A DNA stretch of 38,183 nt from Geomonas paludis (GTDB taxonomy: Bacteria; Desulfobacterota; Desulfuromonadia; Geobacterales; Geobacteraceae). The notes beneath the pieces are model-generated. The model had not been told where the DNA came from and ran no database searches. It was given only the letters and a program-made list of their open reading frames with translations. The translations under genes were made by a program, and so were the position numbers. The stretch is from the NCBI RefSeq assembly GCF_014193585.1, contig NZ_BLXY01000021.1, positions 1 to 38,183 on the forward strand, in the 5' to 3' direction. Positions 24,701-33,400 of the stretch are shown here, in pieces (the first letter of the stretch is position 1; the number at the start of each line of letters is the position of its first letter).

Positions 24701-27700
24701 GGTGCGGAGAGCACAGTCTCAGGAGCAACCACACCGGAGGTGAAGCTCGAGGTGGTGGTGTAGGCGGTGGTGTTGCCCGCGGCGTCCTTCGCCTTCACGT
24801 GCCAGTAGTAGGTGGTGCCCGGCGCGAGGGTCGGGGTCCAGGAGGTGCCGGTCTGCCAAACGCTCTGCTGTACGCCGGTGGTGAAACCGGAGTTGGTGGC
24901 GAGCTCGAAGAAATACTGCACGGCGGCCGAGGTGTTGGCGTCGGTCGCGGTGGTCGAGGTCAGCGCGGAGCCGATGGCCACGTTGGTGGCCAGGTTGGCC
25001 GGGGTCGAGTTGGCAAGCCCGGCGGGCACCACGTTGTCCACCCGGACGAGCACCTGTGCCGGGGTCGCGTCGGCATACCCCAGGCTGTCCATTGCCTTGG
25101 CGAGGATGGTGTGCGCCACGTAGTCTTCGCTGGCCGGTGCCCAGGAGAAGCTCCAGGTGCCGGTGCCGGTGGCGGCGGCCCAGGTGGTGCCGTTGTTGGT
25201 GGAGACCTGTACCGAGGCGAGCGGGTTGCCGCCTGCGGTCGCGGTGCCGGTGATGGAGTATCCGGCGGTGATCACGGCGTTGGCTGCCGGCGCGGTGATG
25301 GCGGTCTCCGGAAGCGCGATGGTCGACGGGGATGCGGCGGTGGTGACGCCGGCCGAGAGGTTGCCGACCTCGTCCAGGGCGCAGACGCGGTAGTAATAGG
25401 TGGTGCCGTTGGTGACGGCGGTATCGAAGTAGCTGGTGCCGTTGCCGGTATAGAGCGCGGCGGAGGAGCAGTCGGCGGGGGAGGACACGGCGGACTTGAC
25501 CAGCTTGTAGCTGTTGACCGGGTCGAGGCCTGCGCCGGAATCGGTGGCGGCAGTCCAGCTCACGCTGACGTAGCCGTCGCCGGAGGAGGCGCTCACGGTG
25601 CCGTCGGTCGGAGCGGTGGTGTCGACGCCGAAATCGAGGCCGGTGGCCACGGTGAAGTCCGGGGTGCCGGTGAAGGCGGTCCAGGCGCTGGCAGCGGACT
25701 TGCTGTCCTTCGCCCTCACCCTCCAGTCGTAGGAGCCGTCGGCGATGCCGCCGCAGGTTGCTTTGGCGGTGGCGGGGCCGGTGACGTAGGGGCTCGCGCA
25801 GTCTGCGATGCCGTCGTTGTTCAGGTCGACCTCAAGGAGGACCGGATCGGAGTTGCCGCCGTCGATGGTGGCGCCGATGACCACGACGTTGGTGGAAGCC
25901 GCGCCGCCGGAGGCGATGGCGGTGGTGCCGTCGGCCTGGTACTGCGCCAGGGCGGTCGGGGCTGCCGGGGTTGCGTTGGTCAGCGAGACCGTGAAGTCGG
26001 GGTCAGTGCCGCCGAAGTCCACCCAGGCGCTGTTGAGCGTACCGTCGCTGGTGCGTGCGCGCCATTTGTAGGAGAGCCCGTCGGAAAGCCCGGTGCAGGT
26101 GGCGGTGGCCACGGAACCGCTGGCGACCGAGGTGGAGGAGCAGTTGGCGACGCCTGCAAAGGTGTTGCCGTTGGTGATCATCTCAACCTGGAGCGTCACG
26201 TTGTCGTTGTTGGCATCAGTCACGGTGGACTTGACGACCACGGAGGCGCTGGTCGCGGTCCCGGCCTGAACGATGGCGGTGCTGCCGTCGGCCTGGTACT
26301 GGGTTGCGGACGGTGCGTTAGGCGCGGTCGGTCCGATGGTGCTGAAGCTCCAGGTCGTGGTGTAGGCGCTGGTGTTGCCCGCGGCATCCTTGGCCCGGAC
26401 ATGCCAGTAGTAGGTGGTGGCGCCGGTAAGCGTCGGTGCGAACGTCTTGGTGGTCTGCCAGCCGCTCTGCTGCACGCCGGTGGTGAAGCCGCTGTCCGTG
26501 GCGAGTTCGAAGAAGTACTGTACGGCCGAGCTCGTGTTGGCGTCGGTTGCGGTCCCCGAGGTGAGGGTCGTCGCCAGGGCCTGGTTGGTGGCGAGGTTCG
26601 CCGGGGCGGAGTTGGCGAGGCCTGCCGGGGCGACGTTGTCGACGATCACCGTTACCGAAGCCGGGGTGGTGTCCTCGTTGGCTGCGTTGTCAACGCCCTT
26701 GGCGAGGATGGTATGGGTAACGTAGTCTTCGCTCGGGAGGGTCCAGGAGTAGGACCAGGAAGCGGTGCCGGTGGCAGCGGTCCAGGTGGAACCGTTGTTT
26801 GTGGAAACCTGAACCGAGCCGAGCGGGTTGGTGCCGGTGGTCGCGGTACCGGTGATGGCCACCGGTGTGGTGGTCAGCACGGTCGCGGCCAGCGGTGCGC
26901 TGATGGCAGTATCCGGACGCACGATCGGCGTGGCCGTCGTGTAGTTGAACGCGTAGGAGCTGCTCATGGCGTTGCCGTTCAGGTCGGTGATGCCGGTGCC
27001 GGCGGTTACCATGTACGAGGTGGAGCCCGCCTGGCCGGTCGGGGTGAAGACGGCCTGGCTCCCCGAGCAGCTGGTCTTGGTCCAGGTGACGGCAGGCGAA
27101 ATGGTGACGCTGCTGGTGGTCACCGTGGCGCAGTTCACGCTTTCGCTGAAGTTCAGGGTGACCGTGTTATCGGGGGTGATGCCGGTGGCGCCGGTGGTCG
27201 GGACCGTGCTGGTCACCGTCGGGCGCACCGTGTCGACGAGAACCGTGACCGGAGTCGCGTAGACTGCGGAGACATTGCCGGCTGCATCCTTGGCCCACGG
27301 GTAGAGGGTGTAGCTGCCATCGGCCGCGACCGTGTAGCTGGCCGGTGCGCTGGCGAGCCATCCTGCATCGCCGGAAGCCGGAGGGGTGGCGCTCGTAGTG
27401 ATCATATAGCCGGTGACGCCGGTGTTGTCGGTAGCCGCGAAACCGGAAACCGGGATGGTCCAACTGGTGCTCGGCGTGGTGGCCGCGAACCCGGCCGACA
27501 CAACCGGCTTGGTGGTGTCGGCGCCCCCGGCGACGGTTACGGTGATGGCCTGTTCGATGTGAGATTTCGCGGAGTCGTGGCCGACGCCCATGACGACGAC
27601 CGTATAGGTACCGGCTGCGGTCCCTGCCGGAACGGTCACGATGGCGTCGGTACCCATGGTATCGGCGATGCCGTCGAGGTCGAGGCCGGCGGCACCGGTA

Positions 27701-28305
27701 TCGTAGGCTGCGTTCCTGGTTCCGGTGTCCCAGGCGGTACCGTTGTAGTTGATGGTGTAACCGACCGGACTGCTCGGGGACTCGGTGGCGGTGCTGTAGC
27801 TGTTGGCCGTGGCCCATCCTGCCGCGACGCCGTCGGCCGCATCCCAGACGCTGTTCCACCCGGGGATCGCCGGTGCGTTGACGGTACCCTTGGCAAGTGT
27901 CCACCCGGTCGGGAGGTTGATCTCTACGCCGACGCCGACCTGCCCCCCCGCAGCGTTGGTCACGTTGGTGACTTTCCAGTCGACCTCGAAGCTACCGCCG
28001 GCCGCAACGGTCACCGAAGTGCCCACCACGCCGTTGATGGCCGTGGTGATGGTGGCGTTCGGGTCGGTGAGTACGTGGCAGCCCGAGCCGGAGCAGGAGC
28101 CGTACTTGGTCGGCCATGCGCTCGCATCGTTGGGCATGAAGTAGGTGGTGAGCCCGACGCACGTAACCAGCAATGTCATCAAAAGCGTGCCGAGCAGGTT
28201 CATGCGGGTACGCCCACTCATGTTGCGCAAAAGTGCGAATGCTGTTGCTGCTTCGGGAGTTGCCTGAGTTCTCGACTCTCTCATTGTTCTCCTCAGATCC
28301 TTCAT
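21769..28305 (-). CDS. Giant Ig/FN3-repeat multiheme cytochrome (10 heme motifs)
   Basis: 2178 residues; ATG at 28303-28305 with GGAGCG upstream, 12 bases past the previous stop. A signal or anchor helix at about 35-62 follows an unusually long N-terminal region and ends at ASA-WP. Residues 63-265 form a module with one CxxxxCH (CSGSGCH). Then come an Ig-like domain, an SbsA-type Ig domain (about 365-455), three copies of a 197-residue Ig+FN3 cassette (about 460-658, 996-1191 and 1192-1390), two QYQADG domains, and more FN3. The C-terminal 500 residues hold nine CxxCH: CTTCH, CEVCH, CTQCH, CLGCH, CIVCH, CVNCH, CSDCH, CYRCH and CFNCH. The middle is very Thr/Ser/Ala-rich. The layout suggests a cell-surface stalk carrying an electron-transfer head; localisation is inferred. 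It is the last gene of the cytochrome block. Confidence 0.93.
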   Translation of the reverse strand: MKDLRRTMRESRTQATPEAATAFALLRNMSGRTRMNLLGTLLMTLLVTCVGLTTYFMPNDASAWPTKYGSCSGSGCHVLTDPNATITTAINGVVGTSVTVAAGGSFEVDWKVTNVTNAAGGQVGVGVEINLPTGWTLAKGTVNAPAIPGWNSVWDAADGVAAGWATANSYSTATESPSSPVGYTINYNGTAWDTGTRNAAYDTGAAGLDLDGIADTMGTDAIVTVPAGTAAGTYTVVVMGVGHDSAKSHIEQAITVTVAGGADTTKPVVSAGFAATTPSTSWTIPVSGFAATDNTGVTGYMITTSATPPASGDAGWLASAPASYTVAADGSYTLYPWAKDAAGNVSAVYATPVTVLVDTVRPTVTSTVPTTGATGITPDNTVTLNFSESVNCATVTTSSVTISPAVTWTKTSCSGSQAVFTPTGQAGSTSYMVTAGTGITDLNGNAMSSSYAFNYTTATPIVRPDTAISAPLAATVLTTTPVAITGTATTGTNPLGSVQVSTNNGSTWTAATGTASWSYSWTLPSEDYVTHTILAKGVDNAANEDTTPASVTVIVDNVAPAGLANSAPANLATNQALATTLTSGTATDANTSSAVQYFFELATDSGFTTGVQQSGWQTTKTFAPTLTGATTYYWHVRAKDAAGNTSAYTTTWSFSTIGPTAPNAPSATQYQADGSTAIVQAGTATSASVVVKSTVTDANNDNVTLQVEMITNGNTFAGVANCSSTSVASGSVATATCTGLSDGLSYKWRARTSDGTLNSAWVDFGGTDPDFTVSLTNATPAAPTALAQYQADGTTAIASGGAASTNVVVIGATIDGGNSDPVLLEVDLNNDGIADCASPYVTGPATAKATCGGIADGSYDWRVRAKDSKSAASAWTAFTGTPDFTVATGLDFGVDTTAPTDGTVSASSGDGYVSVSWTAATDSGAGLDPVNSYKLVKSAVSSPADCSSAALYTGNGTSYFDTAVTNGTTYYYRVCALDEVGNLSAGVTTAASPSTIALPETAITAPAANAVITAGYSITGTATAGGNPLASVQVSTNNGTTWAAATGTGTWSFSWAPASEDYVAHTILAKAMDSLGYADATPAQVLVRVDNVVPAGLANSTPANLATNVAIGSALTSTTATDANTSAAVQYFFELATNSGFTTGVQQSVWQTGTSWTPTLAPGTTYYWHVKAKDAAGNTTAYTTTSSFTSGVVAPETVLSAPLAGTVFSISPATISGTATAGTNALGSVQVSTNNGTSWNTATGTGTWSYSWTLPAEDYVAHTVLARALDNASNADPTPSSVSVYVDTVAPAGLANSTPANAATGVATTSSLTATAATDANPGGAVQYFFEIATNSGFTTGVQQSAWQTGTTFAPTLAISTTYYWHVKAKDAAGNTTAYSTTWSFTTAAATTTVGQGTGETNITIAPGTIEMDLDAFTLATQAGTDSVTGITVTLANGTWAGIASLKVTDDTGTTIYGSANPASNTVAITLTTPITVTTTPTQYILVIDAKAPTAMPVPPGASYAVTGTVTAITSSNPKAYSDSVSATVTIDNLSPANVTAAGGAAGIASNSLYWTNPADSDFAGIVVLRRAGSAVTDTPVEGATYLDGNVIGSSTVAYSGSLASFTDSPLANGTVYYYKIFAKDSHGNYSATGVAVGPYTPARTAWSNNNMLHNSTNTGSTKWSANGGWGEPGKKYGAFSCTTCHNMSTTNIMRVATSVSTGDGTNWGSSNTASVSVALTNPATDLGSDTVHATSNRICEVCHSQTSVHKYNNTTAGHNGTVNCTQCHSHAAGFKGMGGSCLGCHNAPRGVRQQIVGATLGATGDDFVRPSRHIKNTTVKNVDCIVCHAEGDTTSTETSVKQVSLHGTSGAPVLLRNVDSQGNPGAAGTNYWSWPGRRAGGTTITSADRDNMDRFCVNCHDADGANTITVDTAGTGITTGTALARKLTPFNPLDGGTPLNVKSQFNSGNAVGSAYASHHNLNIYTKRYTAAYASTYASRGGWTGTSKDGVAMTWSTGLHCSDCHLNESNAHGARNATRMLQDKNGADAAATNTNDGSATFVCYRCHLSTVYNYSNVTVTGKARIEHSSFDNVPWGAGTYNDHGIVCFNCHMGGGVNNIGGIHGNNRSITTLTQGATKSYRFIYGAELGLNISDANWSTTTAPTCYTASSTWGGACNKHDGSAGTGRMGTPNYARPLQ
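24136..25318 (-). repeat. Two tandem 197-residue Ig+FN3 cassettes within the giant cytochrome
   Basis: Matching codons (for example those for WHVKAKDAAGNTT) are 591 bases apart, at 24191 and 24782. A third, more distant copy lies at about 26333-26925. Each cassette reads ETxI(S/T)AP, GSVQVSTNNGT.W, EDYV.HT, VAPAGLANSTPAN, VQYFFE and then TYYWHVKAKDAAGN. It is an in-frame coding duplication. Confidence 0.85.
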
Positions 28306-28317
28306 CGAGCGCTCCTA

Positions 28318-30339
28318 TTAGTATTGCGTCCAGCTGCCGGACAAGCCCTTGCTGTCGGTGGCGCGGGCCTGCCATTTGAAACGCCCGTTGGCGATGCCGC
28401 TGCAGGTTGTGGCCGCGGTGGTGCCGCTGGTTACCAGGGTGCTGCTGCAGGTCGGGGTTCCGGTGAAGGCGGCCCCCACGTCGGCGAGCTCGATGTCCAG
28501 CTTAACGGTGTCGCTGTCGGGGTCGGTGACGGTCCCCTTGAAGATCAGCGTGGTCAGGTTGGTGTAAAGCCCCCTGGTAAGGAGCGTGGTGCCATCGCTT
28601 TTGTACTGGGCCAGCGACGCCGGCGTGCCCGGTGCGTTGTTGGGCGCCGGAGCGGAGGTGGTGTAGCTGAAGGGGTAGCTGGCGGCCAGGGTATTGCCGG
28701 CGGTATCAGCCACCGCCGCACCCACCGTCACCGTGTAGCTGGTGGAGTTGGCCTGCCCGGACGGGGTGAAGACCGCCTGGGTACCGGAGCAGCTGGTCCT
28801 GGTCCAGGTCACCGCCGGGGAGATGGTCACCGTGCTGGTGGTCACCGTGGTGCAGTTCACGTTCTCGCTGAAGTTCAGGGTCACCGTCCCGTTCAGGGTG
28901 GTGGAGGTGGCGCCGTTCACCGGCACCGTGCTCGATACCGTCGGCTTCACCGTGTCGACCACGACCGCGACCGGAGAGCCGTACACCGCGGAGACGTTGC
29001 CGTAGGTGTCCTTGGCCCAGGGGTACAGGGTGAAGCTGCCGTCGGAGGCGACCGTATAGTTGGTCGGAGCGGTGCCGAGCCAGCCCGCGTCGCCCGCGAG
29101 AGGCGCAGTGGAGCTGGTGGTGATCATGTAGCCGGTAACGCCGTTGGCGTCGGTCGCCGCGAAACCGGAGACGGTGATGGTGCGGGACAGCGACGGCGTG
29201 GTGGCGGCAAAGCCCGCGGTAACCACAGGCTTGGTCGAGTCGACGAAGACCGCTACCGGAGAGCCGTACACCGCGGAGACGTTGCCGGCCGCGTCCTTGG
29301 CCCAGGGGTAGAGGGTGTAGCTGCCGTCGGCTGCCACGGTGTAGCTGGTCGGTGCCGTAGCCACCCACCCTGCGTCGCCGGCAAGCGGCGCCGTGGCGCT
29401 GGTGGTGATCATGTAACCGGTAACACCGGTGTTGTCGGTCGCGGAGAAGCCGGAAACCGTGATGGTCTTGGAAAGCGACGGCGTGGTGGCGGCAAAGCCT
29501 GCCGATACCACCGGCTTGGTGGTATCACCCCCGCCGCCGCTGGTGACGGTGACGGTAATGGCCTGCTCCACGTGGGATTTCGCGGAGTCGTGACCGACGC
29601 CCAGCACCACGATGCTGTAAGTGCCTGCGGCCGTGCCGGCCGGAACGGTCACGATGGCGTCGGTACCCATGTTGTCGGCGATACCGTCAAGGTCCTTGCC
29701 GGCGGTGGCGTTGTCGTAGGCCGCGTTCCTCGTGCCGGTGTCCCAGGCGGTGGTGTCGAAGTTGATGGTGTAGCCAACCGGGCTGTTCGGAGACTCGGTC
29801 GCGGTGCTGTAGGAGTTGGCGGTGGCCCAGCCAGCGGCAACGCCGTCGGCTGCGTCCCAGACCGCGTTCCAGCCGGGGATGGCAGGAGAGTTGGTCGTAC
29901 CCTTGGCGAGCCCCCAGCCGGTGGGGAGGTTGATCTCGACGCCGACGCCGACCTGGCCGCCTGCGGCGTTGGTCACGTTGGTGACCTTCCAGTCCACCTC
30001 GAAGGTGCCGCCGGCTGCGACGGTCACCGAGGTCCCCACCACGCCGTTGATGGCGGTGGTGATGGTCGCGTTCGGGTCGGTGAGCACGTGGCAGCCCGAG
30101 CCGGAGCAGGAGCCGTACTTGGTCGGCCAGGCGTTGGCGCTGGGCATGAAGTAAGAAGTGACACAGAACCCGGAGAACAGCAGGATCATAACGAGCGCCG
30201 CCACGAGGTTCATGCGCACGCGACCGCTCTCGTCACTGAAGCCCCAGACGCCAGACGCGCGGCCGTGGTCCCCCTCCGGCTTTCCCGGTTCCGGACGCTC
30301 CTCCGAGTGGATTCCTGCATCTAATACAGCTTTTTTCAT
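28318..30339 (-). CDS. Secreted Ig-repeat protein with one CxxxxCH, short paralogue of the next gene
   Basis: 673 residues from the ATG at 30337-30339 (AGAGGT upstream); an earlier in-frame start at 30396 is less likely. After a 42-residue N-terminal region, a helix ends at ANA-WP. The next 197 residues, including CSGSGCH, differ from the 2178-residue neighbour at only about 18 positions by my count. Two tandem near-identical 93-residue Ig-like repeats follow (TKPVV.AGFAATTPSLS), then an SbsA-type Ig domain and an FN3-like QYKSDG domain. The protein ends at SGSWTQY, where the matching domain of the neighbour continues. It therefore looks like an N-terminal duplicate cut within its last domain. 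No CxxCH is present. The ordered ribosome site of the next gene 12 bases on suggests both are expressed together. Function unknown. Confidence 0.88.
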   Translation of the reverse strand: MKKAVLDAGIHSEERPEPGKPEGDHGRASGVWGFSDESGRVRMNLVAALVMILLFSGFCVTSYFMPSANAWPTKYGSCSGSGCHVLTDPNATITTAINGVVGTSVTVAAGGTFEVDWKVTNVTNAAGGQVGVGVEINLPTGWGLAKGTTNSPAIPGWNAVWDAADGVAAGWATANSYSTATESPNSPVGYTINFDTTAWDTGTRNAAYDNATAGKDLDGIADNMGTDAIVTVPAGTAAGTYSIVVLGVGHDSAKSHVEQAITVTVTSGGGGDTTKPVVSAGFAATTPSLSKTITVSGFSATDNTGVTGYMITTSATAPLAGDAGWVATAPTSYTVAADGSYTLYPWAKDAAGNVSAVYGSPVAVFVDSTKPVVTAGFAATTPSLSRTITVSGFAATDANGVTGYMITTSSTAPLAGDAGWLGTAPTNYTVASDGSFTLYPWAKDTYGNVSAVYGSPVAVVVDTVKPTVSSTVPVNGATSTTLNGTVTLNFSENVNCTTVTTSTVTISPAVTWTRTSCSGTQAVFTPSGQANSTSYTVTVGAAVADTAGNTLAASYPFSYTTSAPAPNNAPGTPASLAQYKSDGTTLLTRGLYTNLTTLIFKGTVTDPDSDTVKLDIELADVGAAFTGTPTCSSTLVTSGTTAATTCSGIANGRFKWQARATDSKGLSGSWTQY
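28969..29526 (-). repeat. Tandem pair of 93-residue Ig-like repeats
   Basis: Two adjacent 279-bp coding units encode TKPVV(S/T)AGFAATTPSLS, GVTGYMITTS and FTLYPWAKD or YTLYPWAKD in the same order. The neighbouring giant cytochrome has one unit only (near 27240-27510). The boundaries are approximate. Confidence 0.8.
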
Positions 30340-30399
30340 AGTGACCTCTTCCCCGTCATTATTGCCGCTTTGTATCGAAATTCGGTGCTGCCTCAACTT

Positions 30400-30422
30400 C
30401 CTCCCGGGCCTGGCCCGGGAGG
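30400..30422 (-). other. Perfect hairpin after the 56-heme gene
   Basis: CCTCCCGGGCC-T-GGCCCGGGAGG, 8 bases past the TAA at 30431-30433 on the minus strand. No T run follows, so it is more likely an mRNA 3'-end stabiliser or processing site between cistrons than an efficient terminator. Confidence 0.6.
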
Positions 30423-30430
30423 AGTCATGG

Positions 30431-33400
30431 TTACAGGTTGGTATGGCACATGGTGCAGTCCTGTGCCCCGCCGAAGTCGTTCACCCAGTGTACGGACACA
30501 CCGTTGTGGCAGGAGATGTTGGAGCAGCTCCCTGCCGAGTAGGTGCTGACGGTCAGGTAGTTCTTCGACGTGTCGTAGGAGGAAGCACCCTGCTTGTAGG
30601 TGCGGGTCTTGTTCCAGCCCCCAAGGCCGCCGGTGTAGTTCACGAAGTTGGCGTCGGTGACCTGCGCCTTGGACTTGATGTAGGTCGTCGGTGCGAAGGC
30701 AACGTCGTTCCTGCCGTTGACGTGGTTGGCCAGGTTGGTGATCCTGGAGGCGCCAAGGGCGTCGGTGTTGTTGCCGGTGGTGTTGCCGTGGCAGGACGCG
30801 GTGGAGCAGGAGCTGTTGTACTTGTTCCTGGCCATGTTGACCGTGGTGTAGTGGCAGATGTTGCAGCCGATGGTAGTCGACTGTGCCGGGTCGCCGTGAC
30901 CGGCGTTCACCCCGACGGCGCCGGCGGCCGGGAGCAGGCCACTCGTGCCGCTGAAGATGTCGTCGTAGTGGATGCCGACCTTGTGGGCCAGGTGCGAGTC
31001 GGTGCTCGGGGCGTTCTCGTGGCAGCCCGAGCAGCGGGTGGCCGCGGTGTAGGTCTGGTTCCACTGCGGCGTGGTGGTGTTCTCGTGGCAGTAGACGTTG
31101 GAGCAGGAGACCGTACCGGTACCGGTGCTGCCGATCAGGCCCGCAGCGCTGTTCTTCTTCCTCAGCGTGCCGGCGTTGGTGACGGTGTTCAGCTCCACCT
31201 CGACGCTGCCGTTCATGTGGTTCGCGAGGACCACCGGGTGGCAGTTGGCGCAGCCGAAACCGTAGGCCTTCCAGGTGACGCCGTCGGTGTCGGAACCGGC
31301 GGAGACGTTAGCCGTGTAGTTGTAGAACGGCAGGGTGCCCCATGCGGTGCCGACGTGGCGGGTGTGCGCGCCGGAGAGGGTGGCGTGGCACCCTTTGCAG
31401 TCAAGTGTTGCGCCCCAGACCGCGTTGGTGGCGCTGTAGCCGGTGCCGCTGTGGCAGGAGACGTTGGTGCAGGTCTTGCTCCCCGGGTAACCGAAGCTTG
31501 CGGTCCCGCCCGCCACAACGTCGGCCACTTTGTTGGTGTGGCTGCCGATGATCTGGGTGCCGGTGGCGTCGACGGTGGCGCTGTGGCACAGGACACAGGT
31601 AGTGGCGCCGGCCGCCTTCACGTGTTTCTGGTGCGAGTTGGCGCTTGCCGAACCGGCGGCGCCGCTTACGTAGTTAGGCTCGCCGGCGACCGAGTTGAAG
31701 GCGACGCCTGCGGTCGGGGTGACCTGCGCGCCGTGGCAGCCGTTGCAGCCGAGGGCCGCGCCGCTCCAGGAGGGGTTGGCCGGCTCGACGGTGGCCACCA
31801 TGCCGGTCTGCCCCTTCTTGCCGGAGGTGTGGCAGTAGGTGGCGGAGCAGGTGCCGGAGACGTAGGTGCTGCTCTTGCCGGCTTTGACGCCGGAGTAGTC
31901 GACGAACGCGTTGCCGTGCTTTACGGTGTCGGATACGGCGCTGTCGCTGGAGACCGTCTTCGCGTGGCAGTCGACGCAGCCGTAGTTGCCGCCGCCGCTC
32001 GCGTTGTTGATGTGGGCGGTGTGCTTGCCGGTCACGAGGACGTTGGTGACCAGGGCTGCCGGGCCGCCGTGGCAGCCGTTGCAGTTAAGGGTCGCACCCC
32101 ATTGTGCGCTCGGCACGCCGGCCACGATGCCGTTACCGCTGTGGCAGGAGATGTTGGAGCAGGTCTTGGCAGCCTGCTTGCCGAAGGTCTTGCCGCCGCC
32201 GGCGGTGTAGTTGTTGAAGGAGTTGATGTGCTGCCCGCCCGCCACGATGCTGGTGCCGTTGGTGGTGGTCTTGGAGTGGCAGTAGACGCAGGTGGCGGCC
32301 CCGCTTGCTCCCACGTGCTTCCTGTGGGAGTTGGCGGCCTCGGAACCGGCGGCGCCGGAGGTGTAGTTCGGCTCGCCGGCGACGGAGTTGTACTCGATCC
32401 CGACGGTCGGGGTGAGTTGTGCGCCGTGGCAGCCGGCGCAGCCCATGGCCGCGCCGCTCCAGGACGGGGTTGCCGGTTCGATGGTGGCGACCATGCCCGG
32501 GAAGCCCTTCTTGCCGGAGGTGTGGCAGTAGGTGGCGGAGCAGGTGCCGCCGCTGTAAGTGGTGCTCCTGCCGGCCTGGGCGCCCGAGTAGTCGAGGAAG
32601 GAGTTCAGGTGCTTGGTGGAGTCGGAAACCACCGAGTCGCTGGAAACGGTCTTCGCATGGCAGGCGGCGCAGCCGATGTTGTCGCCGATGACGCCGACCT
32701 GGTTGATGTGAGCGGTATGCTTGCCGGTATTGAGAATGTTGCTCCCCAGTGCGGTCGGACCGCCGTGGCAGCCGTTGCAGCCAAGGGTCGCGCCCCATTG
32801 TGCGTTGGCCACGCTGGCGACGATGCCGCTACCGGAGTGGCAGGAGATGTTGGAGCAGGTCTTGTTGGCGACCTTGCCGAACTTGCCGTTGTTCGAGGTG
32901 TAGTTGTTGAAGCGGTCCAGGTGCTGGTTGCCGGCGATCAGGGTGACGCCGTCCAGCGTGGTCTTGGAGTGGCAGGTGGCGCAGGTGGTGGCGCCCGCCG
33001 CACCCACGTGCTTCTGGTGCGAGTTGGCGTTGTTGGACCCGGCTGCACCCGAGACATAGTTCGGCTCGCCCGCGACGGAGTTGAAGGCGACACCCGCGGT
33101 CGGGGTGAGTTGCGCGCCGTGGCAGCCGTTGCAGCCCATGGCCGCGCCGCTCCAGGAGGGAACGGAAGGCTCGACGGTGGCCACCATGCCGGCCTGCCCC
33201 TTCTTGCCGGAGGTGTGGCAGTAGGTGGCGGAGCAGGTCCCGGCCGAGTAGGTGCTGCTCTTGCCCGCCTTGGCGCCGGAGTAGTCGGCGAAGGCGTTCA
33301 GGTGCTTGGTGGCGTCGGAAACGACCGAGTCGCTGGAAACGGTCTTGGAGTGGCAGTCGACACAGCCCAGGTTGGTACCGAGGACGCCGGCCTGGTTCAC

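Noticed and set aside
24208..30324. Plus-strand open frame of 2038 residues opposite the Ig/FN3 genes
   Set aside because: It spans two minus-strand genes and their junction, has biased Gly/Arg/Val composition and no recognisable domain. It is a GC-driven shadow.
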